Shown piece after piece: positions 27,501 to 42,500 of a DNA stretch of 64,000 nucleotides. Below the pieces are notes generated by a model that was not told the DNA's origin, searched no databases, and saw only the letters and a list, made by a program, of their open reading frames with translations. A program made the translations under genes and the position numbers. Position 1 is the first letter of the stretch, and every line of letters starts with the position of its first letter. Origin of the DNA: Pseudonocardia hierapolitana (lineage in GTDB: Bacteria > Actinomycetota > Actinomycetes > Mycobacteriales > Pseudonocardiaceae); NCBI RefSeq assembly GCF_007994075.1, contig NZ_VIWU01000001.1:4030001-4094000 (forward strand), in the 5' to 3' direction.

Positions 27501-30500
27501 GCCGGGGACCCCGCCGGGTGGCTCGCCGGCCACCCCGCCCGGCAGCCTGCCGCCTGGACCGCCCAAGCCCGCCGCGCCACCGCCGGCCAATCCCGGCACG
27601 AGCGGATCCGGCACGGGCACCGGCTCGGGTGCGAGCGGTGCAGGCAGCGGCGGCTCCGGTCCCGGCGGCAACGGAGCCACGGGTGGGTCCGGTACCGGGT
27701 CCGGCGGCACATCGTCCGAGGGCTCCGCGCCCGCAGGTACCGGACGCGGCTCCGGCTCCAATCCCGGAGCCGGTGACCCGCTCAACCGCGGCGGTGGGTC
27801 GCGGACCGGATCGTCCACGGCGCACGAGGCGACGGGTGTGCCCGGGGAGCAGGCCCGGCCGGGCACGGACCCCGCCACCGCGGTTGACGGTGTCGGCGGC
27901 CGCGGCCAGCAGCCGGCCGACCCCGCCACGATTTCGCCGCGTGGCACCACCCGCGGTGACATGGGTGAGTCCGCCAACCCGCGGCCCGCGGGCGAGGGCG
28001 TCACCGAGGGGCCGGGCGCCCGTCCGGTCGAGGACGGCGTCGCCGGGCGGGTCCGGGCCGGCGAGGAGGCTCCGGCCCGCACCGAGCTCGACGCCCCGGC
28101 CGCTGTGCGGCAGGCGCGCGACGCCGCTGACACCCCGGCCCGGCAGCAGGCGGATCGGCAGGCCGCCGAGATCCGGGCGCAAGCGGATCGCGACGCCGCA
28201 GTGGTCCGGCAGCAGGCCGACCAGGAGGCCGCGGCGGTTCGGGCACGCGCCGATCAGGAGGCGGCTGAGGCCCGGGCAACGGGTGACAAGGAGTCCGCGG
28301 CGCTTCGGGACCAGGCGGATCGGCAGCAGATCGCTGACGGCCGGACTCGGGCGGAGCTGGATGAGGCCGGCATTCGGGCCCGTGCGGAGGAGGACGTCGC
28401 CGCCATCCGGGCCCGTGCCGAGCAGGACGAGGCCGCTATCCGGGCCCGCGCCCAGCAGGATGAGGCCGCCATTCGGGCCCGTGCCGAGCAGGACGCCCTT
28501 GACGTGCTGAGCCGAGCCGAACGGGATCGGCCTGCCGTTCCGGCGCCTGCTGAGCAGGAGGCGGGCCTTGCTGCACCGCGCACGGCCGGGGAAGGTGCGA
28601 CGGGCGATGTCCCGGCCCGCTCGCAGGGGCGGTCCGTCGCCGGCGAAGCGTCCGGCGACGGGATCGCAGGCGTCGCCGCGGGTGCCCGACCGGGGAGCAA
28701 CCCGATGGGCGGGTCCGACCCGGGCGCCGGCCTCGAGATCGCGCAACCTGGCGGGCAGCAGCCGCCCGCGCCCCCGCGGGCCGGGCCGGACCTGGCGCCC
28801 CCGGGGTCCGAACCAGTCGCGACCCGGGGTGTCGGACAGACCGTTCGGCCCGACCAGGCCCAGCTGGCGAGCCCCGGGGCTCCCGGTGCCGTTGGCGCCC
28901 GGGACCCGCCGGCCGCCGTGCCCTCGAACCCGACTGGTCAGTCCGTGGCCGCGGGCGCCGTCGCTGAGTCGGGCTCCGGTCCGATCGCCGCGCCCACGCC
29001 GGCCACGGGCGGTAAGGAAGGCATCAACACCGCCCACACCGGGACGGGTACCGCCGAACCCGGTTCCAGCGGCGCTACCGGTGGTGGACACCGTGGCGTC
29101 ACCACCGCCCCCGGCCCTCGCGGTACCGCCGACGGCACGAGTGCCGGAGCCGAGAAGTCCTCGGGCCCGACGCCGCAAGAACCACAGAAGCTTCCGCCGA
29201 ACCCAGGCGGCCCGGAGAACCCGGCCTTGCCGGTCGGGCGAAACAACGAGAATGCCGGATCCGGTCGTGGCGACCCGCCAGGCCCCAAGCCGGGTGGTAC
29301 AGACTCGGGCGCCGGCCCGGATCCTGCCGGGCGACGTTCGGTCGACGGGCCCCTCGCGAAGACCAGTTCCGGTGAGGCACCGGCGCCGAACCACGATGCC
29401 AACACCGCGACCGGGATTCCGCCCCCGGCCGAGTCCGCGACCACCGGTAAGGCCGGCGACGCCGGCCGGGTGGAGGTCGCTCCCGCCGAGCCGAACGGCA
29501 TCGGTCGGGACGCTGCAGGCAGCGGACAGCAGGCGGGCAAGGACGCCGTCGCGACGGACGCTGCCGGTCGGGACAACGTCGGTGTGGAAGGCGCTCGTAC
29601 CGTCGAGGCGCCGATCGACAGGACGGAGGCGGGACAGGCACGGTCGGCAGGTCAGAAGCGCAACCCGAGTGAGGAGATCCACGACCAAGACGGCAACACC
29701 GAGATCTCCCTGAACCGCGCCTCCTCGGCGGCGGAGCAGAACGCCGACGCCAAGCGGGGAGCGGCAGAACCAGCGGGTGAGCCCGCTGGCATCGAAGCAA
29801 CGAAGACCGGTTCCGGTCGCGAGGGCGATTCGGTCGCCACTGCGTCCGAGCCGCCCACCCAGCCGGGTGGCGGCACGGCTTCGCGGACGGCGGGCAAGGG
29901 GCCCACGGCCAAGAAGCTGACGCGGGCCATGCGCGGCATGCCCGTGCGCAGGGCGAGCGAGGTCGCCGGTGAGATCCGCAGGGGTCTGACGCGCAAGCCG
30001 ATGACGGAGCAGGAGCTCGCCGACCGGATCGGTCAGCAGGGGGACCTGGGCGACTTCGAGTACTTCGTCGAAGCCAACCCGGCCACCGGCGAGCAGGTCG
30101 GGTTCGTCCGGCACTACCGGCACGGCCGAGCGAGCGAGAACGGCCTCCGGATGTCCTACGACGCCTCCAGCGAGTCGTCGAAGGGGAGGAACGAGCACGA
30201 CGACGCCTTCGAAGCGGGCAACCGCGCGATGGAAGAGGTCATCGACGCGCTGCTCGACCCCGAGCGCGGCGCGGCCGCCGAGGGCGGGCCACGCATCACC
30301 GAAGAGCCCGGCGACGGCGCGTACGGCCCTGACCCGGCCCTGGCCGCCCAGGTGCGCGACGCGATGTCGGCCAGGATCGAGGCCAAGAAGGGCTACACGG
30401 CTCCTGCCGAGGAACTGGCGCGGGAGCTGGGAGTTCCGGAGGCGCAGATCGAAGCTGCGCTGCAGGGCGCGGGCGACGTCTTCTACTACAAGCCGACCGG

Positions 30501-33500
30501 CGAGGACGCGGGGCGGGTTGCCACGGTCGGAATGCGCGGTGCCGAGGCTCTGTCCGAGGCGGACCTGGCGGCGGTGCACCGCCACATCCGGAAGTTCGGC
30601 TGGCGCACCACGAAGTGGCTGCGGGACCGGTACCAAGAGCTCACCCGGCAGGTGTCCAGCGGTGAGCGTCGCATCGAGGACGTCGAGCTGGAGTGCCTGG
30701 GCCTGGTGTGCGAGGCCTCGGCCCGGCCGAGCAAGCCAGGGCTCCAGGACGGCAAGGTCGTGCGCCCGGACCAGGTGGCCGGCGCGCTCGCGATGGTGCG
30801 CGGTTACGTCGTGGAGATGCGGACCGGCGAGGGCAAGACGCTCGCCGGCGCGGTCGCAGCGCTGGTGCGGGCGGTGGACGGCCGTGGCGTGCACTGGCTG
30901 ACTACCGACGACAACTCCGCGGGCAAGGCCGTCGCCGAGGTCAAGCGGATCGGTGGGCGGCTCGGCGCATCCGCGGAGCTGGTGGTCGACACGCGGAGCC
31001 CGTCCGGGAAGCGGGACGCCTACCAGGCGGACGTCACGGTCGGCACCGCCGAGATCGTGTTCGACCTGCTGCGCGACCGATCGGGCATCCCACAGCTCGA
31101 CAAGGCAGAGCTGACCACCCTTCTCGAGCAGGCGCGGGGCGGCGACCGCGCGGCGCTGGTGAAGCTGCGTGACCTGACCCGCGATGCGAAGAAGCCGGTG
31201 CAGGACGGCCGGGGCGGGTTCCTGATCTTCGACGAGGTCGACCTCTTCCTCATCGACGACGCGAACATGCGCTATCGCATCGCCGACGAGGTCCCGAACG
31301 CGGAGGTGCCGCTCGCGGAACTGGAGTACGCCTACAACATCGCCGCGCGGCTGGATGTGGGCAACGGTGACGGGACCGCGCACGTCAAGATCGAGTGGGA
31401 TGCGCACGGCGGCACCGCGAAGGTGACCACGAAGGGCCTCGAGTTCATCGAGCGCCTGCCGGCCGATCGAGGCGGCCGGAAGTTGGCGGAGAACGACCCG
31501 CTGGTGAACCGGATCAACCAGGCGTTGACGCAACGTCACGTGCTCAACGAGGGCGGCCGTTCCCCAGGACTGGACTACGTCGTCAAGCCCCACCCGGTCA
31601 CGGGCAAGTACATGGTCGTGCTCGTCGGCAAGTACCGCCGTCCGCTTCCGGGGCGCCGCTTCAACAACGGCTTGCAGGAGGCCATCGAGTACGCCGAGTC
31701 GCTGAACCACCCCGACCTCGAGATCGGCAAGCCGTCCCGGACGGTCGCCTCCATGAGCATCCGCGAGTTCATCGGCGAGCGGGACACCGCGGGGATGACC
31801 GGCGTCATCGGCGAGACCGAGCCCGCGTTCCGGCAGCAGTACGACAAGGACGTGATCTACCTGGAGCCGCACAACGGGGTGCACCGGATCGACTTCGACC
31901 CAGTCGACCACCCGAACCGGCAGTCGGCCCGGGAGGGCGTGGTGGCCGACGCGGTGACCGCGCACGCGGACGGGCGCCCGGTGTTGATCGACGTCCCCGA
32001 CGCCACCGAGGCGGCGATCATCTCGCGGATGCTGCGGGAGGCGGGGGTCGAGCACCGCACCCTCACCGCGGAGAACATCGGCAGCGAGGGTGTCATCACG
32101 GCCAGGGCCGGCCGCAAGGGCGCGGTGACGGTGAGCACCATGAGCAACCGGGCCACCGACATCATGCTCGGTGGCGACGTGGTGTGGATGACCGCGCGCG
32201 AGATGAACCGGCGCTACCCGGGCTGGAGCCGGGACAAGGCGCGCTACCAGGCCGAGTACGAGGCGGTGTACGCGCGGGTGGCAGCCCGCCAGAAGGCCGA
32301 GGGCGCAGACCTCGACGCGCGCGGCGGGCTGGCGGTCATCGGCCTCGGCGAGCAGGTGTCGGCGCGGGCTGATGGCCAGCTGCGCGGTCGCGCCGCCCGG
32401 AACGGCCAGAACGGCAGCGCCATCATCCACCGCTCGCCCGAGGACCGGGTCCTGCAGCGCCGGGCGAACCAGCGCCACGAAGCGGTACGGGATGTCACCA
32501 GCGAGCTGACCGAAGCCGTGGACATCGACGGATTGGACGCCCTGTTCCGCGTCGCCCGCCACGAGAACGAGGTCAAGACGCTCCTCGAGCTGGAGTTCGG
32601 CACCTCGGCCGCTACGGACAAGGCCGCCAAGAACGAGGCCAAGGCCGAGGTCGAGCTCGCCAAGCAGGTACTGGCGGGCGACGAGGTCGTGAACCTCCCG
32701 GCCCTTCCCAGTGACGTCGCCTTCGACCTCGCGCACCTGGAAGCGGCCCTGCTCGAGGAGCCGGTCGCAGGGCTCTCCGACGAGCAGAACACCGAGGTCC
32801 AGCAGCTGGCGAAGCAATACGTGAACGACGCCGACCCGGCGGCCGCTCAGCGGCTGGCGGAGCTGATCCCGCAGCGGACCTGGATGCCGTACCAGTACAC
32901 CCAGGACGACCTCGCTGGTGCGTTCGAGCGGCAGGAGAGCATCGCCGACGAGCTGCGCGCGTTCGAGCGGAACACCGAACTGCGCGGGAAACTGGGGCTG
33001 GACCGCCCGACGTTCGTCGCGACCCTTGTCGTTGCCGCGCAGGAGCTGGCCCATCGGGAGCAGGAGCGGACGGCCGAGCCCGAACTCGACGCGGCGCCGA
33101 TCCGGGTCGATCCGGCAGACCGGCTGCGGCTGACGGCGCTGAGCGACCGCGAGCTGCGGGCGCTCCTGGACTACGCGGCAGGTCTGTCGGAAGCGGCGAT
33201 CGCGCGGCGGCTCAACGAGCAGATCCTCGACCGGCACGCGGCCGTCCAGCCGCACCAGGTGGCCGGGATCATCGATGGGATCGGCGAGAAGCTGACTCGC
33301 GAGTTCCACAACAACGCGCTGCTCGGCGGCCGGGAACCCGCCGGCCGGGGCGTGCGCACCGAGGCGGACGCGCGCGACGCGATCATCGCCGAGGCGGTCG
33401 CGCTGCCGCTGCTCGCGGAGGCACTGGGGCTGGACGTCGAGGACGTGCGGGACCTGGTGCGCAACGAGGTCGTGGCCGCCGCTGCCGGGATGAGCGTCCA

Positions 33501-36500
33501 GGAGCTGCTGCAGCGGGTTCGCAACCAGGTCGTCCTGTTCGGGCAGGACCGCTGGGACCTGATGGAGCTGTGGGAGTCCGTGCCGGACGAGTTCCTGGCC
33601 CAGGCGGTCGGGCTGACGGTCGAGCAGCTGTGGGAGAAGGTCCACGACCGGCTGGCGGCCAGGGGGCTGGACCCGGCGGATGCGCGGGAGGCGATGCGGG
33701 ACGAGGTCCTCGCCGAGGCGGCCGGGATGAGCATCGACGCCCTGCGGCGGGCGGTCCGCGACGAGCTCGTGGACGATGCGGACTGGCTGAGCCCCGAGGA
33801 CATCGTGGAGTGGCTGCCCGAGCAGGTCATGGCCCAGATGGTCGGCCTGGATCTTCACCAGCTGCACCGGCGCATGCGCGAGCGCACGATCGCGCGGGCG
33901 GAGGCCGAGCTGGGCGCCGCGACGCTGCGCGAGGCGGTCGAGTCGATGCTGCGCGACCCGGCTGCGAGCACCGGCTTGTGGCGGCAGGTGCGCGACGCGC
34001 TGCGCGCGGTGCATGACTTCGACCTGCACCCGGCCGAGCGGGCCGCGCTCTGGCAGCGCGCGGACCGGATCGAGGAGTTCATCGTCCAGCTGCCCGCCCG
34101 GCACCAGGAGCGGGTCTACCGGGTGCTGGTCCGGACCGGGATCACCTCGCTGGCGCAGCTGGCAGCGCTGTCCCGCGACCAGCTCGCCGACCTCGACCTG
34201 CCCGCCCACACGATCCGGGCCGTCCGCCGGGCGATCGCCCAGCTCGGGGCGCGCGGTGCGGTGCCGGGGCGCCGAGGAGACACCCGCGACCGGCACGTCG
34301 CCGCAGAGCTGGCCGGAAACCTGGAGTGGGGGCACGAGGAGCTGCTCACCGCACTGCACATCGCGGCGGGGCAGGCCCGTGACCCGAACCGCGCGGCCAC
34401 GTTCGGCTGGATGCACCGGATGCGGCTGACGACTGCGATCGCCGAGCTCTCGGTGCTCGCCGACGGACTGCCGGAGCCCGCCCGGGCACTGCTCGTCCGG
34501 GCCCGCGAGGGCAAGCTCACCGAGTCCGAGGTGGCCACGCTCGTCTCCTACGGGTCCGGCTCGCTCCGGATGGCGCAGCCGGCCCAGGCGCGCCAGGTGG
34601 GTGGGATGAGCCAGCACGTGGCTCTGCTGGTGCTCGACGCGCACGTCGGCGCGCGGCACGGGCAGGCTCCGATCGGGCCTGCGCCACAGCAGCGTCGGTT
34701 CCCGGCCCGCGTCGCGGCCGGAGCGGGCGCGCTGACCGGCGCCGCCGGTGCCGGACTGGCGGTCCTGGCCGGTATGAGCGCGCCCGGCATGATCGCGCTC
34801 GGTGTGGCCGGCATGGCGTTGGCCGGGGCCGTGGTCGCCATCGTCCACCTGGTCCGGAACCGCGGCCCGCCTGCCGAGGCGAGCCTCCCGACACCCACCG
34901 CCAGCGGCATGGCCGCCCGGCGGTGGAGGGACCGGGTTCTGATCGGCACTCCGTTGCTGGTCGTCCCGGTCGCACAGCGCCCGGCGCTGATCACGCTGGT
35001 CGGCGTGGGCCTGCTCGGGTTGCCGCTGGTGTTCGCAGGTGTGCCCGGGGTGGGCCTGCTCGCCGTCGGCGGGGCGATCGCCGCAGGTGTGCGACTGCTG
35101 AACGGCGTGCTGCAGGCGCTGAAGGCTCGGCTGCCGGCGCCGGCGCGCAAGGGCACCGGCCGGTTCGGTCCCGCCGGACTGCAGCCGGACGTGCCGCGCG
35201 GGTTCCTCGGCGTGCTGTCGACGGCTGCCCCCGTGCTGGGCACCGCCGGGTGGCTGGCGTTGACCGGGCACGGCCTCGCCGCCCCGCTGCTGGTGCTGGT
35301 CGGCGGGCTGGCCGCCGCGATCACGATCGTGGCACTGCACGGGATGGGCGACCCGCGGTCGCGTGGCTCGCCCACCATGGCGCGGCGGATCGGCAGGGTC
35401 GTCCTCGTGGCCTCCGCGGTCACGGGCATCCCCGCGACCGGTCTGTGGTGGGTGCTCGAGCACGGCCTGCTGCACCCGGTCACGCTCGTGAGCGGCGGCG
35501 TGCTCGTCGCGGCCGCAGCCGTCCTGACCTACCGCTGGACGCACCCGGCACGAGGCGGCTCGCCGATGCCGGTCCGGATGGGCAGGCGGATCGGCACCGG
35601 TGTCACCGCCACCGCGGTGCTCGGCGTGCTGGGCCTGTCGATGGTGGGCGGCCTGGCGCACCAGCCGGACGCGCCGGTGCGCGAGCCGAACGCGGTCGTG
35701 CAGGTCGAGATGACCAACGTCAGCGCGGGCACCGTGCTGAACCTGCCGACGCTGACCGGGCAGGACACGCAGACGAATGCCGGCCGTGACGTCGTGACAC
35801 AGCGGCCCGACTCGGTGGCGAGCCTGGCGGACGGTCTGGCCACGACCCCGGCCTCGGTGCGCGCCGCGATCCAGGCGGCGAACCCCGGCATGAGCCTGCC
35901 GGCGAGCGACCGTGCCACGCTGCCCGAGGGAACCCGGTTCGCGGCCCCCGCCGGTACCGGGAACACCTGGAAGACCCAGGGCCACGGCGACAACCTGACC
36001 TGGATCGCCCACCGGTTCGGGCTGCGCGACTGGACGGACATCGCCGACGCCAACCGCGACACGCTCGCGGGCCGGGACGAGAACCTCATCCACCCGGGCG
36101 AGAACTGGAACGTGCCCGGCGCGGCTCCGCCGCCGGTGCAGCCGTCGGAGAAGCCGACCGACAAGCCGACCGACAAGCCGACGACGCCCCCGACGACCGG
36201 GCCGCCCACGACCGGGCCGCCGACGTCGCAGACTCCGACGACCGGTCCGGAGACGGGGACACCGGACGCGACGCAGACGCCCGGGGCGACGGTGAGGCAG
36301 ACGCCCGGTCCGGCGACGAACCCGACCGAGCAGCCCGGGATCCGGGGCCCGCCGTCGGGCGTCGGGCAGGTTCTGTTGCTGGTCGGCGGCGCGCTGGTCG
36401 TCGGGTTGGCGGCCTGGTTCGGGCTGCGCCGCCTGGTGAGCTCGATCCGGTCGTGGGATGCCGCGCGGCTCGTTCACGCGGTGCGCGGGCTACCGGGCCG

Positions 36501-39500
36501 TGCGGCCCGGGCAGCCGAGGCTCTGTGGGCCACACCGATGGGACCGGGCCGGGCTCGTGCCGCGCTGCGGGTGGGTGCCGGGTTGGGTGTCGCGGGTGGC
36601 GCCACGCTCGTCGTGTTCGGCACGGGCACCACGGCGACGCTCGCCGGAGTGGTCGTCGCGGGTGCGGCGGCGGTGGCCCTCGCGCGGTCGAGGTGGACAC
36701 CGGCGCAGATCCGGGCGCCGACCCGCGCCGAGCTGATCGCCGCGTTCCACGCGGTGCGCGCGGTGGTGTCCGGGTGGGGTGCGGCCGTTGCCGACCGGTT
36801 CCGGGCGTTCCGGGACGCCTGGCCGATCCAGTGGACAGCGTCGTACTGGGGTGCCGCACTCCGGGCGTGGGCGGACCGGCTGTGGCAGAACACGAAGACC
36901 GTGACCAGGGTGGTGCTCAGCCCGGCCGGGTTGGTGCACATCGCGGTGGGTGCGGTGTTCGTGGCCGCCACCGGAGCCCAGATGCTCTGGGCGCTGCCGA
37001 CGATCAGCGCGATGGTGGCGTTCCAGGTACGGGGCAGCCTCAACACCTTCAAGCTGCTGCTGTCGCAGAACGTGTGGGTGCAGCGCGGCCTGCTGACGGC
37101 GATCGTGGCCACGCTGTCGGTGAACATCCCGCTGCACCTGCAGGGGATGCTGAACGCCGCGGCACCGGACGCGAACCGGTGGATCTCCGGGCTGTTCGGT
37201 GTGGCCGCGGTGACCACGGTGGTCGGCGCGCTCTCGATGCTGGCGGCGCTCTTCACCACGTCGACGCCGGCCAAGGTCACGTTCACCGCGTGGTGGAACC
37301 GGGTCACCGACCGCCTCGCCACGCTCGGGGCCACCGCGACCTTGGTCTCGATCCCGTTCATGGTCTACGCGGTGGTCTTCCACCCCACCTACGACACGAT
37401 CGTCAACATCCACCCGGTCGTGTTCGCCCTGGTGGTGACCACGTTCACCGGGTTCGGTGGGGAGGCGCTGCTGCACCTGCTCGGCAAGGTGCTCCGCCGG
37501 GACCTGCCGGCGAAGCTCGTCAAGTTCTTCACGGTGTACTCGGCAGCGACGATCGCCGTGTACGGGCTGCTCTACCAGCTGCACCACCTGCCCTTGCTGA
37601 TCACGGTGACCGGCACGCTCACGCTGGCCGGTCTGTTGCACTGGGCGCTGACCCGGCCTCAGCTGACGGGTTGGGCGAAGGCGAGGCACGCGCTGGTCGC
37701 AGCGGCGCTCACGGTGGTGAACGCGCTGGCTGCGGCTGCGCTGTTCGTGGGTTGGCCGGCGCTGCCCGCCGCGGTCGCGATCACCGGTGGCGTGATCGGT
37801 GTGATCACCACGCTGATCTGGATCTGGGCCATCCGCGGCCCACCGGGCGGCCCGGACGGCCCCAGCACACCGGGGTCCGGCACTCCGGGACCGATCGGTC
37901 CGACGCCCGCGACGTCGACGAGCACCCCGACCACTCCGACCACTCCGACCGTGACGTCGACGACCGGGGCTCCCGGCCTCCAGGCCCCGCCGTTGGGGAT
38001 CCGCCGGATCGTGCGCCGCGCTGCCGGCGCCGTCGTCGACGCGCTGGTGGCCTGGCTCGGGCTACGCCCGCTGCTGGCCGTGTCGGGCCGGAGGTTGGGC
38101 CAGACGTTCGGGCGGCTCACCGGCCACGGGTCCGGCCGCAGGCCAACGGACGCCGAGAACGCCTACCGGGCAGCACTGGACGCGAGTGCGAAGGCGCAGG
38201 CGGAGTTGGCGAAGGTGTCCGGCTGGGTGCCGTGGTTGGTGATGTGGCTGCGCAAGGACGGCCTGCTCAGCGAGCTGCTGGTCTACAAGCGGGTCGCCGG
38301 CGCGGTGGGTATGGACTGGCGGGAGGTCCGGGCGCTGGACCGGCAGCGTCACCAGGTGCATCCGCCGGCGCTGCTGGCTCCGGAAATCCTGGAGATGAGC
38401 GGAACCCAGGCGCTCGCGGCGGTGCGGGCAAAGGTCGCGCAGCTGGCCAGGAAGGCGGAGGAGGCGGCCGAGGCGCTGCGCGACGCGAAGGGGGACCTCG
38501 ACACCGAGCGCGCCGCCCGGGGCACGGGGGCCACCGGCGGCACCGCGGGTACCGGGTCGGCGAGCGGGCTGCGCAAGCCGCACGGCTCCGGGCTCGACGA
38601 GTCCGGATTCCGCCGCTGGCTGTTCGGTGTGCGCATGAGCCCCGACGAGCGGGCGGGGCTGGCCGACCAGCTGCGCTCCCACACGCTGCCCACCCTGGCG
38701 GGGCTGCCTGCCGAGCTGATGCCGCTGTGGCAGCAGGCCGCCGCCGAGCTGCTGGACGGTGTGGTCGGCGGACCCGCGCTGTCCGAGCTGCTGGCCCGGT
38801 ACCCGCGGGGCCCGCCGACGGTGGAGTTCCACTGGCTGTTCGCGCCGATCGTCGATCGGGCCACCGGGCTGGTCGCTGACGCCGGGCACAAGGTCGGCGG
38901 GGACGGCACGCTGCACGTCTACGTCAGTGACACCGGCACGGCCGCCGGTGTGCTGCACGAGCTGGTGGAGGCGCTCTTCGCGCCATGGGCCGGCTTCACG
39001 CCCGCGCAGGCGCACGCCATCGCGGTGCTCGCCGAGCGCGGGGTGGCCGACCCGGCGCAGCAGGGTGGCTCCTGGCTGACCGCCCGCGCCCGCCGCGAGA
39101 TCGACCAGCTCGCGCGCGAGCGTCGCACCGACGCCCTCACCGTGCTGGTGCGCGGGTACGACGAGGTCCGCGGGCAGATCCTCGAGGCGTTCGAGGGCCA
39201 GCCGGCATGGCGCAACCTGCTGCTCGGCTACGCCGAAGCGTTCCACGGCCTCGCCGAGGAGACCCTGGGCCCGCTGGTCGACGAGTTCCTCGACAGGCGC
39301 CGCAACGCCCGGGTCCGGGCGTTCCTCCCGAGCATCAAGCGCACCCTGGTGGAAGCGGTGAACGGTGCCGCCGCGAGCACCGGGCTGGACGCGGCGGCGG
39401 ACGAGTTCACCAGTGCCGCCGCCCAGCTCGACAAGGCCGTGACGAACTGGGCGGGCCGCGCCGACCTGGCCGCCTTCGCGGTCGCGGCGCTACGCGCGGC

Positions 39501-42500
39501 GGACGCCGCGCTCTCCGAGGAAGCGGCGATCGAGCGGGCTCGCACGCTGCTCGACCTGCCGGCCCCGGTGGTGGCGCACGCCGTCCACGCGGGCCTGCCC
39601 GCCACGGCACCGGACCACTGGAACCCGGAGGTGCCGGCTGCCGAGCAGCTCCGCGCGATGATGGACACCCGCCGTGGCGCGCTCGAGGACACCAGCATGC
39701 GGGTGGACCAGACGCTGCGGGTCTTCGGGGACACGCTCACCCGGGAGGACCCGGCCGGGGCGGCCCCCGGCTTCTACCAGGCGGTGGAGGGCGCGGTCGC
39801 CGAGGCCTCGCGGCAGGGCATGTCGAACTTCCGCATCCACAAGTCCACCGGGATCGACTTCGAGACGGTCTCCGCGATGACCGGCCGGATGGAGCCGAAC
39901 CCGCGCGAGCGGATGCCGATCGTGGACAAGTTCATCCAGACCTACGCCGCGATCTGGGCCTGGGCCCACGCGGAGGCCGCGCCGCCTCGCGAGTACCGGG
40001 CCGCCGCGAACTCGATCGACACCCGGGATCTCGGGGAGCTGCAGGCACGCCTGGTCGCCCTCGGCGTCGAGGAGCGGGCCGCGGCTCTGGTCGGCAAGGA
40101 GCGCCGTGCACTGGGGCTGCTGTGGGACACCCACCTGCACCACAACGACTACTCCGACCCGCGCTACACCCGCATCGCCAGCCAGCTGAAGTACATGCGG
40201 GCCGCGGGCATGCAGGGCGTCGTGATCCTCTCGCCGATCCCGCAGCGCGGACGGGGCATCTTCACCGCAGGCTCGGGCAGCTTCTACTACGCCCAGATCG
40301 GCGTGATCCGGCTCGGCATCACGTTCGGGGTGCCGATGCTGACGATGCACGGCAAGTTCCCCGACGTCCGGCTGTTCGACAGCGTGCGCGAGCTGAGGAC
40401 GAAGGACGCCGACCTGGGCTGGCGGGCCATCCCGGGCATCTCGGGGGCACGGGTGGACATACCGGGCGCCCGGGGCTACCTGCACGCGATGCTGATCACG
40501 CACCCGGACCTGGCCTACGCGGTGGCCGAGACCACGTTCGCCAAGGAGGGCGTGACCCGGCTCCTCGGCCGCCAGGCTGCGCACGTGCTCAACCCCGACT
40601 ACCTGGAGTACGCGGGCAAGCTGATCGACGCCGCCCGGCACGTCAAGCGCTCGCTGGGCAAGCACCACATCAGCCGCAAGTACCTGGTCGAGGTGGCCCC
40701 CGGCCTCGCCGAGGTGTTCCCGGCAGGTGGTGGGGGCACCACGCTGGATCCGGTCGCGCTCCTCGAGCGGCTGAACGACAACCGGCACGAGCTGGAGCAG
40801 CTGCTCGACGAGCTGTCGCTGTCCAGGAAGGCGAAGAGCCTGGCCCGCGCCGCGGCGAAGGCCTACCGGTCCGACACCGGCGAGCTGCAGATGTACAGCC
40901 CGCACACCGAGGAGCTCCTGCGGGCCTCGCAGGAGACCGGCCAGATGGTGATCATCCACAACGACGCAGGCCTGGCCCGGTTGGGCATCGACGGCCTCTA
41001 CAAGGCCGGCGAGACCGACGAGCGCTACCTGATGCCGCTGATCGGGCTGCTGCGCAAGTACCCGGGGGCCAACGTGGTGATGGCGCACCTCGGGCTCGGC
41101 AAGTGGACCACGTTCTCCGACACCCACCTCGACGTCATCGACTGGATCCTGCGGCAGTTCCCCGAGGAGCAGGTCAACTTCGACGTCTCGTGGAACGACC
41201 TGGCCCAGCACATCAAGGCCAGCGCGACGACACGCAAGCGGTTCGTCCAGCTGGTGCTCGACCACCCGACGCGCTTCCTGTGGGGTTCGGACTCGGTCAA
41301 AGCGCCGACGCCGGACAACTACGAGCGGCACTACCACGACATGACGCCGCTGTTCGAGGAGATCGAGTCCAAGGCCGGCGGGAAGCGGGCCGTCCAGCTC
41401 ATGCTGCACGGCAACGCCGCCAGGGTGCTCGGCAACGCCACCCGTCGCGGCCAGCAGTGGGCGTTCACCGAGATCACCTCGGGCAAGTGGGACGCGTTCC
41501 TCGACGCGCTGCCGGAGAACCGCAAGCAGTTCGTGCTCGAGTGGGTCGACGAGCAGCAGAGGGCGGGCCGGGTCGCGACGCGCGACGCCGGTGGGGCGAT
41601 CGTCGCGGACGGTCCGGGCAACTGGCGCGAGCACGAGCAGATGCAGTCGTTCGTCCGCTGGCACTGGGCGGTCACCGGCAAGGTCGTGGCGGGCAAGGAC
41701 ACCCTGCGGCTGCGCTGGCGGGCCCTGCGGCTGATCGCGCTCGACGCCAAGATCGTGCTCAGCGAACGGCTCACCCAGCTGGCCCTGTCGTGGAAGGAGC
41801 GCGGTGGGCTGCGACCCGCCGACGACGCCGCCGTGCTCGGCGTCGACTACACGCCCGAGGCGATCGTGGCGGCACAGCAGGTCGACCTGATCACCGGCAC
41901 CAGGAGCGGCGGTCCCGACCGTCGCGAGTGGATGGACAAGGTGCTGGCCGACGTGGACGGCACCCAGCGGGAGGCGAACGCCACCGAGCGCAGGATCGGT
42001 GAGCTGCGCAAGGAGCTGCGCAGGAACTTCCGCATCAACATGGCGATCGGGGCCGGGCTGATGGCCACCGGTGCCTGGCTGGCCTGGTTCGGGCCGATCC
42101 CGCAGCTGGTTCCCGCCGGCGTGCTGGCGATGTCCAACAGCCTCGCGTTCATCGCGCGAGGCCTGATCACCGTGACGCGGACCGGGCACGGCCAGCAGGC
42201 CCGCGTGTTCGGTGAGTCGATCATCGAGCGGGGTCGGATCGACCTGAACGTGATCGCCTGGCAGGCCAACCTGATCCGCAAGTACCTGCCCGACGAGCTC
42301 ACCCGCGTGGTCGGCAAGCGGGACCCGGACCTGGTGGAGGCCAAGCTCGCCGAGTTCGACCGGCTCACCGACGAGTTCCTCAAGCTGGCGGCCACGATCC
42401 GCTACACCCCGCTGAACGGGGTCTCGGTCGCGGCCCGCCAGAAGCTCGCGGTGGCCGAGTACTCCACCTACCAGGACCGGATCAGCCGGTTGATCGGCGC

